64,000 nucleotides of DNA, taken from Eumeta japonica. Its lineage: Eukaryota; Arthropoda; Insecta; Lepidoptera; Psychidae. Positions 31,261 through 45,440 of the stretch are shown here, in pieces. The stretch is from NCBI GenBank assembly GCA_005406025.1, contig BGZK01000102.1, positions 310,001 to 374,000 of the forward strand, in the 5' to 3' direction. The notes beneath the pieces were generated by a model. It was given only the letters and a program-made list of their open reading frames with translations. It searched no databases and was not told where the DNA came from. Made by a program: the position numbers and the translations under genes. Positions within the stretch are counted from its first letter, which is position 1. Every line of letters starts with the position of its first letter.

Positions 31261-34200
31261 GCTGGCCAGCTTTATGCCACAGCCAAGTTCATCAAAGTAT
31301 GGCTCTACATCAGTTTCGAACATCATCATATCATCTACCACTATCATCATCATCGTCATCATCATCTATACATATAGCAGACTGACTGACTCTCTGATTC
31401 ACCAAGCTATTGAAGTTTGAAACAAAATTTGGACAGAAGGTTTTTATATGACGTATGTAAGATTTAAGTGATTTTTGAAAATTCAATCTTTGAAAGCGTA
31501 AAATGAGGGATGAAAATTTGTGTGGAGGTTCTGATTTTTTACGAATACAGAGACAAGGAAATCAAATTTTAAATAAAATAAATTCCTGTAAAATGCTGAA
31601 ATACAAAACATTTAAATTTACGAATAGTTACCCCCTAAGGATGTGAAGTAGGTAATGTAAAAGGATCTCGATTTTTTTTAAACATTAAAATTTGCATTAA
31701 AATTATTCATTTAAAATAAAACAATGAGTATTTCAATGTATATTGATATGATGAGATTTATATTATCTAAATATAATCTAAATTTATATTAGAAAAAAAC
31801 AGTAAAAAGCATTACTATATTGTGCACACAATACTTTTTATGATTACGTTGCTAATGGCTGACCACAGATGACGGTTTTACCCGGATGCAGTCCTGGAGA
31901 GGACGTTTTTATCGACTTTTTAATGACTTCCAACCCCACCAATTTCCCCTTTCAGTTGAAACGCCTGCAGTTCTTAAAATCTGTTTGCTTTGCGATGACT
32001 ATATTTAAAGAATAAAAGAACATGTTTTACCAAGTCTTTAAAATAAAACTAAAAATGCATGAAATAATTTTTAAAGTACCTAATACAGATTGCACTGAAA
32101 ATGAATATTTCTTCTAAGTAAATTTCGAAAAATATGAAACCGGGAAAATAGTTAAAAAAAACATTCATGTATTTTACCAAAGAGATTGCATTTTCAGCGT
32201 ACAGAATAGCTTGTTAGAAGAATGCAGCAGATGGGTGAGAATTGAATAATAAAATTTCAGATTACTATAATATATAAATAAAAAAAATGATACTTCATGT
32301 ACAACCTAAAATCAATATTTAATTTTATATTAATTTATTATTACATAAAATAAATCCACGCATAAAAAATCGCAAGCAGAAATGAGTTTTTTTTTCTAAA
32401 ATTGCTTTAGAAGGAAAACGGGCGATCATGTACCGCGCCAAGGTAATTAAAACTTATTTCATCTAATTAAATTTTCTACTTCTCGCTAAGTTTAAATTGA
32501 ATATTTTTAATAATTCATTATTATTTTCAGTCTTATTTTCAAGTAGGAATGAATGAATTTTCATCAAATGCTATCATTTTGGGATCCTATCTGATCAGGG
32601 ATCAGTGCCTGAAATACTGCAAATCTTGTCGAAATCGAATCTATAATCGATAAGTTTTGCATTTCCTTTCAGGTTTGATGGCCTATCAATTTTAGAAATT
32701 CAATCACTTTATGAATTGAGAGAGTTGCAGTGAATGACACAAGCCCCGATTAGCAGAATTTCATTTCAAAAGAACCGCCCTAAATTCTCTTGCTCGATAT
32801 TTTTGAGGGAAGCGAGAGTCTTCTTCCAAACGAGAGCTAAATTCGTATTATAATGACATGCTTAAAGAGTTATATATAACGAAAAATGAAAACATTTAGA
32901 GCTTTTAATTTGATGCGGCGTGTGTCTGTCCTATTATCTTGACGGTGAAAACGACGGTATATGGTGGCATGTACCGCTAACTAGAGCGCCGCTGGGGTGC
33001 TACGCCGGTGAAGGTAATTCAACTCCGATCACTAATTACCTTCCCTGGTCTAGTTGGTTGGGCCGACCGGGAATGCGATACTTTCTATAGCTTCCGTAGC
33101 GAGATTACATCTACGTTTAGATGCGTTCATTTGAAATTTATAGAAATTCAAACACAAACAGGGAACTGTTCCTGCACATTAACATTGTAATTAAAACTCG
33201 CTAATAAACACGAAATCGCCTAGTTATTTTAAATATTCGAAATGGAAAACGTATTTGACACTTCCACCTGTCTCTCGACGCGGCCCTTCCGAAGTTTCCA
33301 TCAAAGTGGAAATTTTTAGTTAATCTGTGTTTAATGGGAAAAACGTTCGTCGCGTCCTCTTTTCGCAGTCGAACACTGTTTTTTAAAATCCCGCGACGGC
33401 CGGTCGATTTGGTAAAACAACCTTTTTGAGGATAATTGAAAGAGTTTTTCTCTCGTGTAATCTCATGCAATTCTAGAATTATTCAACACTATACACGTTC
33501 ATATATTGATTGGATAATATTTTCTTTGAGCTAACTATATCTGTATATATATAATTAGCTCATAATTTTTGTACACTAAGAAATATTTCGGATTTCGGAT
33601 AGTTATAAACGTAACATTGAGATGTGCACTAGATGCAGCTAAATGTGTCTTTAATAATCGGTGTTCGCACAAAATATATCTATACAATTCAGTGTTATTA
33701 TAGAATCCACTTGCACAGACTGGGTCATTCCAGCCGCAGGTGTACCGGCGCCGTCGTTGATCTGCTCGGACGCTTTCCTTCTTTTACGTCCCCTACAGTC
33801 ATATAGTTTGATTCGTATCCCCGGATTGTTCTTAAGAAGCCCTTTCCAACCGTATACAATCCCCATATTTTGAATTGGTTTTCGACGATTGTAGGCCGAT
33901 TATTTCAATTTTTTATTGTAATTCTATACATATTTCCTGTAAGCTTTTTTCACTAACATGTCATATATAAATTGATAGATTTTGACAAGAGCTGACGATT
34001 GAAATTGAAACGAAGATCGTAACGTCTCCAAATCAAAATTTATACTTATAAAAAATTTTGTGACGCAGAGAAACGACCTCAAAACATCAGCTCTTCCTCG
34101 TCTGCTGCGCGCGCACAGTCCTCATTTAACGTAACAAGTTCTTTGATCCTTTGGCTATCTTGTGGTGTAATTAAATTTTTGATGTAAACAATAGTTATAT

Positions 34201-35219
34201 AGCTGCAGCATCAAACTGTATCCCTCGATTTATTATAATCAGTTTTCTGAATTCCCTCCTACTATGAAAGCAAATTTAAAGACGTATTCACATGAAAAAT
34301 ATTTGTTTCATGTTATCATTGGTTGACCTCTTGGAGTTAAAAAAATAGACGGACGATGTATCGCTAAGCAGCGATTGACGCCCTTCAAAGCAAGTTAGCA
34401 CACTGCGATACGTGTGAGCCATAAACACATGTTCACGCCTAGTAAGTCTCAAGACCACAGTGTCAAGACTTATTCTCACTGTAAAATTGCAAAACAAGTT
34501 AAAAAAAAATCGTGTGTGACAAGTACAGCTTGTCGCCCGCAAATATATTTGAAATACGAAAATTTTGATAAAAAACAGCTCAAATAAAAAAAATTAACAT
34601 CAAAAAAACAGAATCGAAGTGTCAATATTAAAATAGTGTAAGAAGTAACAGCTGAAACATACGATATATTGGAATATAAAGATTAAAATCCAGAAACTTA
34701 TACGGAATATGGATTCAGGAGATCGTCAGTTATTGTGTTAACTCATAGTGGTGCCGATCTGATTATCGTTAAGAGACAGGGCGGATGGGAATTTAGTCCG
34801 TCTCCGGAAGCTACATGAAGACTCCATTAGAATCAGAAAACGAATTGGAAAGCGAATCGCAAATACTGTATTGGCCTGGCCATACACGTTACGAGGAGAT
34901 CGACGCGTAATTAACAACCCTTGTGAAACAACAACTGAAGAACCTATGTGCATTAATGTACGAGACAGAATACGAGAGAAGAATATTGTTTTGAAAAATT
35001 GGACCTGCTTTCAGTAAAAAATTTCAAAAGTATGAACGTTACTAATTATAAATTGCTTAAATTTACCTATACATTTCAATGAAAATAAAAATTGTGTTTT
35101 TTTTTGTACTACCTCCATGTTTCTCATCTATAGATATAAAAATGGGTCGGAAAAAAGTATGTACGCGCATCACTTCCGAACGAGTGCACCAAATTGGATA
35201 TTTTTTTTGTGTTTGTTAT
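31261..35219. other. gene-free AT-rich stretch
   Basis: Contains a cat/tca trinucleotide tract (31335-31375). No recognised gene or element; open frames are under 90 codons without motifs. Confidence 0.5.
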
Positions 35220-36190
35220 TATCAAGACAAGGTTTGTATGAAAGAAAATAACCCTTTGTATCTGTTTGTCTCTTTTTCCAGGGTATCTTCATAATAGCTG
35301 AAGAGATCACGATGCGACTTTCAGTGAAAGATAGAGGAGCTTACTGAGCTGTGCTTAAGATACTGTTAATCGCGATATTTTTTAGGGTTCCTTCTTGAAA
35401 TAAACCTTTCGAAATGGGATAATCTAATAGAACTAAAGCAAAAGTGTAACCGGAATCGAGATCAGGAGCAAAAGCGGAATCCGGATTAAATCGAGATGAC
35501 CCTTTGTATCTATCTGTCTGTCTATTTGTCTGGGATATCTTCGGAATGGCTGAACAGATCACGATGCGAATTTCACTGGGAGGTATAAGAGCTTACTGGG
35601 CTACGCTTAGGTACTTTTTGTCGCGATATTTTTAGAGTTAAAGCATGAAAAAGAAACCCTCAAAATGGGATAATTTATTGTAATTGAGTCCAAAAGTGGA
35701 AGCGCAATCGAGATTGGGAGGCAAACCGCGATTGGAATTACATCAAATCGAAATCAAATACGAGAAACGGAATTGGAGTCACAATGGACACAGCGTTATC
35801 ATTTCTAAAAAAAGGGTCCAAAATGAATGTAAAGACCAGATTAAAATTTAAAGTGTGAATGGGATTTTCATGTTTTGTTCGCTATGCCTACTAATGTTTG
35901 TCCCCAGCTTCGACCACGTATTTTTATTATTGAACCGAATTTCTACATCAATTCTGAAAGTTAATTTACTCATAGAAATTTACCGTCTACTAGTGTCATG
36001 TAATAGTAGCTATATTTTGTTTTCATAATAACCCCCGCTTCGTTGAAATCGGAACTGTGATTGATAACGGAATCAGAATTGATAGCGGGACGGAAAGCAG
36101 AATCGGGAACGGGGCCAGAATCAGAATCAAGTGTAACTGGGATCGGAGTCGAAAACGAGACCGGGATTGAAATTGACATCGATCGATACA
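35220..36190 (+). repeat. repeat duplicated in tandem with purine-rich GGAATCG-type minisatellite
   Basis: Two units share 'ccctttgtatctgtttgtct', 'gctgaagagatcacgatgcg', 'gagcttactgagctgtgctt' and 'cgcgatatttt' (first about 35255-35390, second about 35500-35640). Between and after them are degenerate hexamers such as ggaatc, cgagat and gggacc, dense at 36045-36180. The inverse pattern recurs at 9380-9620 and 57300-57430. Confidence 0.6.
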
Positions 36191-37280
36191 AAAGAAGAAA
36201 ATTTCTTTATCGGTTATTTATGAATGCTCGTAAACGTTATACGTTTTTTATTTTCTTTCTTTCTCACTTTCTCACGCTTGTCAAGATTTCTCTCATGTTG
36301 CAATAAGCTTGCAATAAGATCAAGAAGTTTCGCAAATTAAACGACGCCTATCTGACCATACAAAATCTCTGTTAAAATCTTTTATATCTGTTGTATCTTA
36401 AAGGTGATCATATCAAAAAGCACTAAACAATTGTTCCTCTATTTCGCATGTTACAATATATCATTATGAGCTGTCGTCCGGCGGCCGACCCGCGTCAAGT
36501 CGCGCCCACAGTCTAAAGGGCCTGACACTAAATGTGGACTAAGGGCCAATCCTAACGTTTTAACCGTATTGCATTTGAATCATTCGTTTTCGTCACTTAG
36601 ATTTTAGTCGCATTCCTTAAAATGTTGCCTGAGAGGACAATGTTTTTTTGGAAATCTTCCCTGTAAACCATTTTTTGCTTAGAAAGCAATGTAATACACT
36701 GTGCAAAGTTAAAAAATGGAAGGATCGATTATTATTATACAACAATTACGATGTTAATTAAATATTTATTTTTATTTAAAAAAATGTACCAAAAATATTA
36801 AGAAAATACTTTCTATTTTAGGTTTTTAGCGCCTTTGTCGGTTTCCAGATTTCGTATACTTGTTTACTTTCATTATCTATTTACGGTGTAAAGATAAATA
36901 TTTTTTCTTTATAATTTAATGTGCTCGTAAGTTATTCGTCTACACGGTCCAAAAATCGTTCAATATACTGTGTGCTTCGAACGCACAAGATTCTAAAACT
37001 GTCATGATATTTGCATAAAAATGACGCAAAATTTAATTACTCTGTGTACACTATTACTCGTATATAATCAGTCCCTATATAGTCCGTATATAATCCCCTG
37101 CACTGGTGATGTAGCCCGTGGTAAACAAGTTAGACGGAGTGCGAAATCGAGTTCAAACAAAAAATGAAGTCGTTCTGTTATGGAACGTCCTCTAAAAACG
37201 CGGCAACACTTCTTTCAGGATGAGAATAATTAGTTTATTTTTAATCCATTCAACCAAAAACGAAAGTTAGTGTTAATATT
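36191..37280. other. gene-free stretch
   Basis: AT-rich, no supported frame or repeat. Confidence 0.45.
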
Positions 37281-38560
37281 AGGTTGGGCAAAAAGAATTT
37301 TCATATTTTAAGAGAAAAAAATTGCAGTAAAATCTCTTTAATTGTGGTGTTTCTAGTTTCGATACCATTAAATAGATGACATTAAAAAAGAGAAATAAAA
37401 AGTGAAAACGGTGTCTCACCATTTTCCTATTGTTTTCTCTCAGCCAAAACGAATGAATGTAACGTGGGAATTCGATACATTTCGAAGTTTCATTACAAAA
37501 AAGGAAAAAATGCGACACAAGCCGCAAAAAAAAATTGCGACGTTTATAAACCTTATGCAGTGACGCTAAGACTAACATAAAACTGGTTCAAGCGTTTTCA
37601 GTCCAGTTATTTTAATGTCAAAGATGAACTTCGTTCTGGTAGAGATAAAGTCGATGCCATTTTAGAATAAGTAGAGCAAAATCGGCAAACGAGTACTTAA
37701 AACAAAACTGAAGAGCTTGGGATTGACCATAAAACAACTTTGAGTCAAATGAAAACGGTGGTATACAAAAAAGCTCCATACTTTGGGTTCCACATAAGCT
37801 CATGGAAAGCAATCTAGTGAATTATGTACTTATTTGCGATTCTATATTGAAACATAATGAAACCGAACCTTTTTTGAACATATTAATTACTAGTGGTGAA
37901 AAATGAATTGAATGTGTGAAAAATTGACAAGTATTTGTGAAAAAGATCATGGCCAAAAGGCAAGCAAGTTTCACAGACTATAGCGAAACCCGGATTAACT
38001 CGCAATAAGTTGATATTGTGTATGATGGGATCGGAGGGGCATTATTTATTATGAGTTTTTACCACTGAGCAAAACCATAAATTCGGATGTCTATTGCCAA
38101 CAGCTCATGAGACTCGAGCAAAAAGTAGAGAAAAAAACTGTCGGAATTGATCAACAAAACGTGTGTAGTTTATCACCATGATAACATTAGACCACATACA
38201 TCTTTAGCCACTCAGCAAAAATTGAGGAGACAGTTTAAATGAAAAGTGTTAATGCATCTAACGTGCAACCCTGACCTTCCACCCTCAAAATATCATCTGT
38301 TTCGTGTATCACCACCAAAATATCACAAATTATCATTTTTTAGGCAATGTTAGGTTAACATTAAGAGAGAACTGTCAAAACTACTTGTCACAGTTTTTTG
38401 ATTAAAAGTCAGAAAATTTCTATAGTAATGGAATCATGTCACTACTTATAAAATGGCAACAAATGGCAACAGTTTTGAACCAAATGGCATATTATAATTA
38501 AATGTAAATAAAATTTGATGAAATTTATTATGGATTTGTATATAAAATAGGAAAAAACTT
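37281..38560 (+). pseudogene. decayed mariner (Tc1/mariner) transposase
   Basis: Starts with the mariner-like end ttaggttgggcaaaaag. Scattered over several frames in the right order are KDELRSGRDKVDAILE (37.6 kb), EELGIDHKTTL (37.7 kb), IAKPGLTRNKLILC (37.98 kb), a stretch like INSDVYCQQLMRLEQ (38.08 kb), HHDN.RPHTSLA (38.18 kb) and a QKSENFYSNGIMSLL tail (38.4 kb). In-frame stops and shifts are abundant and the GDEKW catalytic block is not readable, so it is long dead. A clear right inverted end is not seen. Confidence 0.8.
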
Positions 38561-39574
38561 TATATTAATATCTGGCACTTGTATCGTCATCATGTCGACA
38601 TTGAAACCACACTATATAAATCTAAATTTGAAGAAGTTACATTAAAGTCTCTATCACGGAATGACTTCAAATATCGAGTCTATGATACAGCACTTTCTCA
38701 TCGAATCGATGCAAGTACCAGTCGTTCATAGGCGAACTTTCCGTATTTATAAGCACACAAAGTACCTACACGTCCGCGCGCCTTACATCCTCCCGCGTAA
38801 AGGATTCGCATACCAAAGATTTCTTCATCTTCGCGATGGCAACCCTAAAATTATTTTCATAATACCGCGGCATCACAAAAAATCGCAACGTACGAAGAAA
38901 TTAAATTTCACCGGTACCCGGTAACGATATTTAGTGTCGCTGTCGTGTAAGGTTTTATTATCTCACTATCTAAACACAACCGGCATACTGAACGGGCGAT
39001 CGGTCGACGCGTTTGTAGGCGATTTGTGAGGCGCTCGACCACCGTAAAAGTTGTAGCCCCGAGCGAGTTGCTAACGAGTTTTAAAATTAAGTCAAATTAA
39101 ATTAAGGTCTATGTAAGGCCCTGAATCTGAACTGTTAATAGAAATTATATTTTATTTTATAATGTGGCCCTTTCGATAAGTACGTTTGAGCGAAATAGTC
39201 AATACGAAACGTAATAATAAATTACGCATTTTACCGTAAGCGTAGCTCGATAAGAGTTAGTGTCTAGAAATCGAGACGAATATCAGACAACATATCACAA
39301 ATGTTGATATGCGTACACGTCTGAGATGTTGAAAGTAAATGAAGTTTTACAATTTACGAGGTAATTCACATAAGTCTACGTAATCTATCTATTACTCGGT
39401 ACATAATAGAACGTGAATATTGTATGATCTGGCGAACGAGTTGTAAGTTACGACGTCAGTAAATATTTAAAACAATCTCTATTCGGCTAGATCGAACTTA
39501 AAATAAGAATCAAAAAACTATTTTTCGTTCTTATTTCAGGTTCAATTTTACTGAACAAATAATCAGAGAACATA
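38561..39574. other. gene-free stretch
   Basis: No recognised element; an 87-codon basic frame at 38661 has no known motif. Confidence 0.45.
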
Positions 39575-39790
39575 CGATCCACTACCACCGCCTATGAACA
39601 CTCGTCACCCCAATGTGTTGTTGATCTCTTAGGAGGAAACGAAATATCTAATGGAGGGGGACCAGTTTAAAGCGGGGAAAGGTGAGCTACCTAAACTCTC
39701 ACTCATCGGACGAAACACAACAGCGAAAGCTGCTACTTCAAGTCCATATTCAGTAAGAGAGTGATAATCTTAAGTTAATACCGTATTTGT
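39575..39790 (-). repeat. dispersed lepidopteran repeat family, copy 4 (inverted, partial)
   Basis: On the minus strand: ttcgctgttgtgtttcgtcc, gatgagtgagagtt and a shortened C-rich block. It lacks part of the distal half. Confidence 0.6.
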
Positions 39791-42700
39791 GTTTCGTCCA
39801 GAATTTCGATAGTATATTATGCACTACGCGAAAAAATTAGAACATTACCTCCCACGGATTATTGTCACACCAGAGGTGACATAATCGCGACCTAATGACC
39901 TACTTTTCTCCCATGGTGCGTAATTTTTTTTCTTTTTTGAAGCTTAGATGAAAGTACTATCAAACTTATACAAAGATTTTGGTAAACATGTCTTAGCAAG
40001 GTCAATGTTGAGAGCATGTGCGCCATGTTATCCCAATATATCTTGCCGGGTGAGAATGTGACACTTTTCTTCCCGATATCTGGAACTAAAAGCGAACTTT
40101 TCATCGATATGTAAATAGTACGTGACGAACCTATGAAGAAAAGTAGGGCATTGCCGCCCGCGGATTATGATTGAGGATAGGAATGCCCTATTACTCTGTC
40201 GGTTGAATTTTTCACATCGCCATGGATAGTTCTCGGTATCGAAAAAATAGGCTCACGAACTGTTAAAAAAAATAGAAAAAACGCCCCCCAAAGTAAGTCA
40301 CCTCACTATAAGTGTGCCATGAAGACCTAGGAGACCTAAATAATATCTAAACAAGTTTACCGTTACCCTGTCGATTTTGCCAGATTCACATTTTTGTCGC
40401 ATCACGCAAAAACTAATGCACTGAAATTGAATGCGGTTTTTAAAAGCGTGTTGCTCGAGATCTAACTTAAAAAAACGTCAAGGTCTAACTTAAAAAAAAA
40501 ATGTGTGTCAGCTCCGACGCACGACTGGAGTTTACTCCTAAAGTACGATTGTCTAAACATACGCAAAAAGAGTTTATTTAACTGAAAAATTTCGTTTTGA
40601 CTAAAAATTTAAGAAAATGATTAAAGATAAAATTTTTAGACTATCGACAATTATTTCATTTTCATTTTAGTAAAAACGAAGATTTATTATAACTACAACT
40701 ATTAAAACATTATGGAAAGTATTTTGAATAAATTTTGTTTTACCAATAATTGAAGAAAAGCATTAGAGAAGAAATTTTAAACCTATCTACAATTATTTTG
40801 AATTTTTAATTTTAGAGTAAAAGACGAAGATTTATTGTAATTAAAATTATAAAAATATTATCAAGAGGTATTTAAAATAAATATTTACATTGTAAAAGAA
40901 CACTTTAAAACACAAACAAAACAGTGGTGACGATCCGTATTAGAATTGTATAACTGATACACTATATATATATATATATATATATCGTTTGTAAACGTTG
41001 AACAGTATACTTTTATAATATATATAGGTATACACACAATATATGCGTCAGCTGCCTCGCTGCGTTGGCTAGTGGCTACACACAAGTATACAGACAAGTA
41101 TACAAGTATACACATACACGCGATTGAAAAGTGAAAGGTGCGCCAATAAGTTGCGCACCAAAAACGTAACGCGGATTCATCAGTAGATTTTACTCCTCAA
41201 ATTTTTCTCATACCGGGCGCCTTATATGAAAATCGATTCTTAAGGAGTAAACTCCAAAAATAAGCCATGTTTCAGTTTGATACACCTCCTAGAAGCCGAA
41301 TTATACGCAAACTTTTCATAAACTGACAAGTATAACTGAGTATAGGAAATTGTTTTAAAAATTTCATCTCTCTATTATAGCTTGACATAACGTTATACTT
41401 TCTCATGTTACACCCAAAGATTGAGACGAGAGCAGAACCGGCATCGAGATGATAATGTATACGGCGTCAATCAATACATATAAAAAACAATCTAGAAATT
41501 GATTCTATGTCTACGCGGGCGGAGCTGCGGACAAAAGCTAGTCAACTACTAACTAATAAGTGTCTATCTTACAGAATCGTTTTAATCAAATCAACAAAGG
41601 AATTATAAAGTGACCTCGTAACTTTCCTCTATCACCTCCCCAGTGCTGCGCATGAAGTTCGCCAACTATGCGCGATCTTCAACAAAAACTTCGAGGTCCT
41701 AACATAGTGAAGTGTTACTCAAAATCTTTGTCGGGCCCTTTCTGAACTATGCCAGCCGGAGACAAAAGGCGCCGCCGCCTACTTGATGTGTTTAACTTAT
41801 AGGCGTTTTAGATTGCGGACCGGGCGCCCAGTAATTACTTGGATTTATGATGCTTGTTGGAAAAAAATTGATAAAATCTGATATGAAAATAAACGGACGA
41901 TTACGAGTAGGTCCCTTGTCTCGAGGATTCCTCGCAAACTTTACTGCGCACGTAAAGCTATTTAATTCAAAAAGTATCTAGAGAGTTTTTGCCTGTTATC
42001 AAGTATCGATACTAGCAAGATATCGGTCTTTAGAAATGAAAAAAAAATTACCTTTTTTTAATTCCCTAATTAGAAATTTTATTTATCGAAGTTTGGAAAA
42101 TTTTCGATTTTTTTACGGGAAGTTAAAAATAATCTTTTATAGATAGATTTCCATGACGGGTAATAGTCCAATTGAAAATTTCAGTCTGAAAGAAATCTTC
42201 TGCAAGAAATCTTCATGTCCAAAAGGGTATAAAGGTTTCATAGGAAACATAATATCATACACCAAAAACATGTGAAGACTCCAGTAATACCATTGATCCA
42301 ACGTGTGGACAAGAGCCTGGTCCACATAGTTCTTCTCTTTTCAGAGGTAACTCGTGTCATGAAGGAAAAATGTATATACTTCCTACAGTACACTTTCTAT
42401 AGTGTCCGACCTGTGATGCTTCTGTCGATCATTAGCCTATAGTTATTTTATAATTGCAGGTTTAGGCTGGTTGTTCCGCTGCGAACGGCTATAAAGAGTT
42501 TATGCACTCCCTCAATGGCCAAAGATGTGGCCCAATTCTCTCTTAGCGAGCGATCAGTGAAGAGCTTTCGGTTGATTTTTTTTTAATAAGTGATATAAGA
42601 CGTCATGTTCCGTGTCTCGAGTCCGCAAAAGCGGAAATTAATATGTACCGTCGATCAGAATAAAGAAAACATCGTTAATTTAAGAATTTTGAGGTGTGAT

Positions 42701-42847
42701 TTCTGTTACATCCATCGATATGTGACTGGCGGTATATGTACATTCATCAGCATCATAGGTGTGACATACAATTTTGTTAAACATTTTTTTTTGTAGTTCT
42801 GTATACAGATAGATTTCTAAAAAAAATTGAATTCTAATTGTACCTTA
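39791..42847. other. gene-free stretch with AT microsatellite and an element end
   Basis: (AT)n at about 40963-40985. A lepidopteran element end 'tctacgcgggcggagctgcg' followed by 'gacaaaagctagt' lies at about 41510-41542, preceded by short gagacgagag-type purine repeats. No coding frame is supported. Confidence 0.5.
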
Positions 42848-45440
42848 TAATAATAATAATATAAAGTCTGCTTATTTCTCAGAAGGGTAGACAGGGACTA
42901 TAGAATTCCACATGGCATCATCTTTGCATATCTCTCTTGCCTCTCTGACAACCGTCAATCTTTTCATGCAAACTCGTCGGTTTTGAATTCTTAAAATTTG
43001 GTCCTTTTTAATGATTCACCAATATGATCTGTATAAGATTTTCTAGAGTGATCCTTGTCGACCTTCCCAGCAGACACATTGCCTTTATAGCTTTGTTTTG
43101 TCAGTTTATTTTCATTCATCTTTCCCAGATGACCAAACCACCGCAACGTACCTTTTTCTATTCCAGTCTTCGAAGTACATCTTCCTTCAAACCACACAGC
43201 TCTCTAACATCACTGTTTCTACATCTATCTTTTCAAGATACTCCACACATACTACTCAGCGATCGCATCTCCATTACATTGATTTTACTTTCATTTTTAT
43301 TCTGCCATACCCAGCTTTCACTACCATATATAAGCGTAAAGATTAGAACCCCATTATGGATAGCCAAGCGCGCTTGTCATGAGACCTTTACTATTCATAA
43401 TAACGAGCAAGGCCCCATTCACTTTATTTTCAGCATTCACTCTCCTTTCAATATCTCTATCATGTTTACCATCATTTGTAAACAGACTACCTAAGTATAC
43501 AAACTCTTTCACTTGTTCGACTTTCTCACCTTCTATAAGTATATCTCATTCAGTCGTGCTTTCGCCCCTTTCAAATGTCATCACCTTAGCCTTATCGACA
43601 TTTACTTTTATACCCTTCTTCTTAACAGAATCATTCTACTTATTTACCATTTCCTGCAGCCCGCACGGCGACGATGTAAAGATTACTTGGACGTCGGCGT
43701 ACAGGAGGCATTTGACATGCCTCCTTAGTCTACACTCATAGTCTTTCAAATCATACACACAGCTATCCATGAATAAGTTGAATATCCACAGTGAAGCTAC
43801 AAATCCCAGTCTGACACCTCTGTGGGTACAAACCAGCCAGTGTTCGCCCCATTTATTATGACGCAAGCACTGGAGCTCCTGTATAGAGATTTCAGTGACT
43901 GTATCAATCCGCTACTCATATTATGAGTAGATAGGGTTATCGATAGATCACGTCTTTTTACTCTGTCATAAGCTTTTTCTATATTTATGAAAATACAGAA
44001 AATATTTTGGCAGCTGGCCAAAAACTTTTCTGCAATGTTACGCAAAGAAAAAATTTGTTCCTCATACCTCATTCGTTTGTACATCCAAATATTATTTTCG
44101 CTCTCATTCACAACTATTTCGATAATGATTTTTGCATACAGTTTGCCAAAGACGCTGAGGATACTTTATTTGTGCCAATTTGTGCCTTTCCTTTATAGTT
44201 TACCTACTTTACACCAGTCATTAGGTACCCTATGGTTTTTCTAGCATTTGTTAAAGAGCTCGTACAACAGGCTTGCCACTATACCCCCACCGGTCCTCAG
44301 CATCTCCTTAGCATTCTTTTATTTCATTCTTTCTTCTTTTCACAGATTCTTTGCTCACATTTTTGCATCTTTGTATGTGTCTTCAGCACCTTTTAAGATA
44401 CCCTTTATTTGCACTCTGTGGTTTACCTTTGCAGACAATAAATCCAGCCATGCTTTCTTCTTTTCACTGACTACTTTCCTTATTTTGAAATTTCACTATT
44501 CATTATCTTTCTTACTAATACTTGTTCTCTTATTCACTACTCATACCTTTTACTTTAATCTACTAATTCAGATTTCGTCACTTTCCATTATTCGTTAAGT
44601 TCTAAACATTCATAGTGTTAGATTTCACCTAAACTATCTCTTAATCGCTCTACATACTCATCTTTTACATTCTGATTCCGTAGCTAACCAACTTTTATTC
44701 GCTCTAGCTCCGTAGTAACCATTTTCGCATGGCGTCGCCAACGCTAGTATATAGCCTTAATTCGACAGACCACTAAGAAGTGGTCTGTACCGACGTTGTC
44801 ATCACGGTACACTGCCGTATCTACAACTTTGCTTCTCAACCGATCATCCACAATTATAAAGTCTATCATGCTTTTGTTTTCTCCTCTCCGCCAAGTGTAC
44901 GAGTGTATCCTTCTGTGGTCAAACATAGTGTGTGTCACACACAAGTTAAACTCTTGACACAGTAGGAGAAGGCAATCCCATTCTCATTCGCTCTTTCGTT
45001 TCCAAATTTACCTAAGACTTTCTCACATCCGTCCCGCTGTACACCCACCTAGACATTAAAATCACCTAATATTACGATGCTTTCCTTTCTATCACGTTTC
45101 ACTAATATGTCCCTCACATCAGCCCAAAACTCCTCCCGCTCCTCGAGCGGTTTGGACATATCTAGGGCGTATACGCCTAAAATAAAAATCCGTGTCAGTC
45201 CAATTTTAACTCGGAGCCAGAAGAACCTTAAACTTACACATTCGTAACAGTTTAACATTCAGATAATTTTTCTGATAAGATGAAGCCAACACCGCGGCAT
45301 CCTCGTTGGCTCTATTAAACGCCAGACCAATAAGTATCGAAAGATCCGCGTTTGATGGCTCCACCATTACTTTTCCTTTTAGTCTTATTCACGCATAAAA
45401 TATCAAGTCGTCTATCATCATCGATTTTATCATCCATACC
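42848..45440 (-). pseudogene. dead APE-type non-LTR retrotransposon (endonuclease + reverse transcriptase)
   Basis: Minus-strand element. Endonuclease pieces: RRLDILCVNKTKRK (45.39 kb), LGVYALDMSKPLEEREEFW and VILGDFNV (45.05-45.2 kb), YTWRRGENKSMIDFIIVDDR and GTDHFLVVC (44.75-44.89 kb). Reverse transcriptase: CIFINIEKAYDRV (43.98 kb), where the catalytic Asp is Asn, and CLLYADVQVIFTSS (43.7 kb), where YADD has become YADV. C-terminal region: LRWFGHLGKMNENKLTKQ (43.1 kb). The 3' end carries a short (ATT)n tail at 42848-42862. Frameshifts and stops break it throughout. The endonuclease resembles the craniofacial-development-protein-2-like proteins of insect RTE-type elements; the clade assignment is tentative. 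Plus-strand frames here are shadows. Confidence 0.85.

Noticed and set aside
43024..44598. Many plus-strand Ser/Phe/Leu-rich frames
   Set aside because: Antisense shadows of the minus-strand non-LTR retrotransposon.
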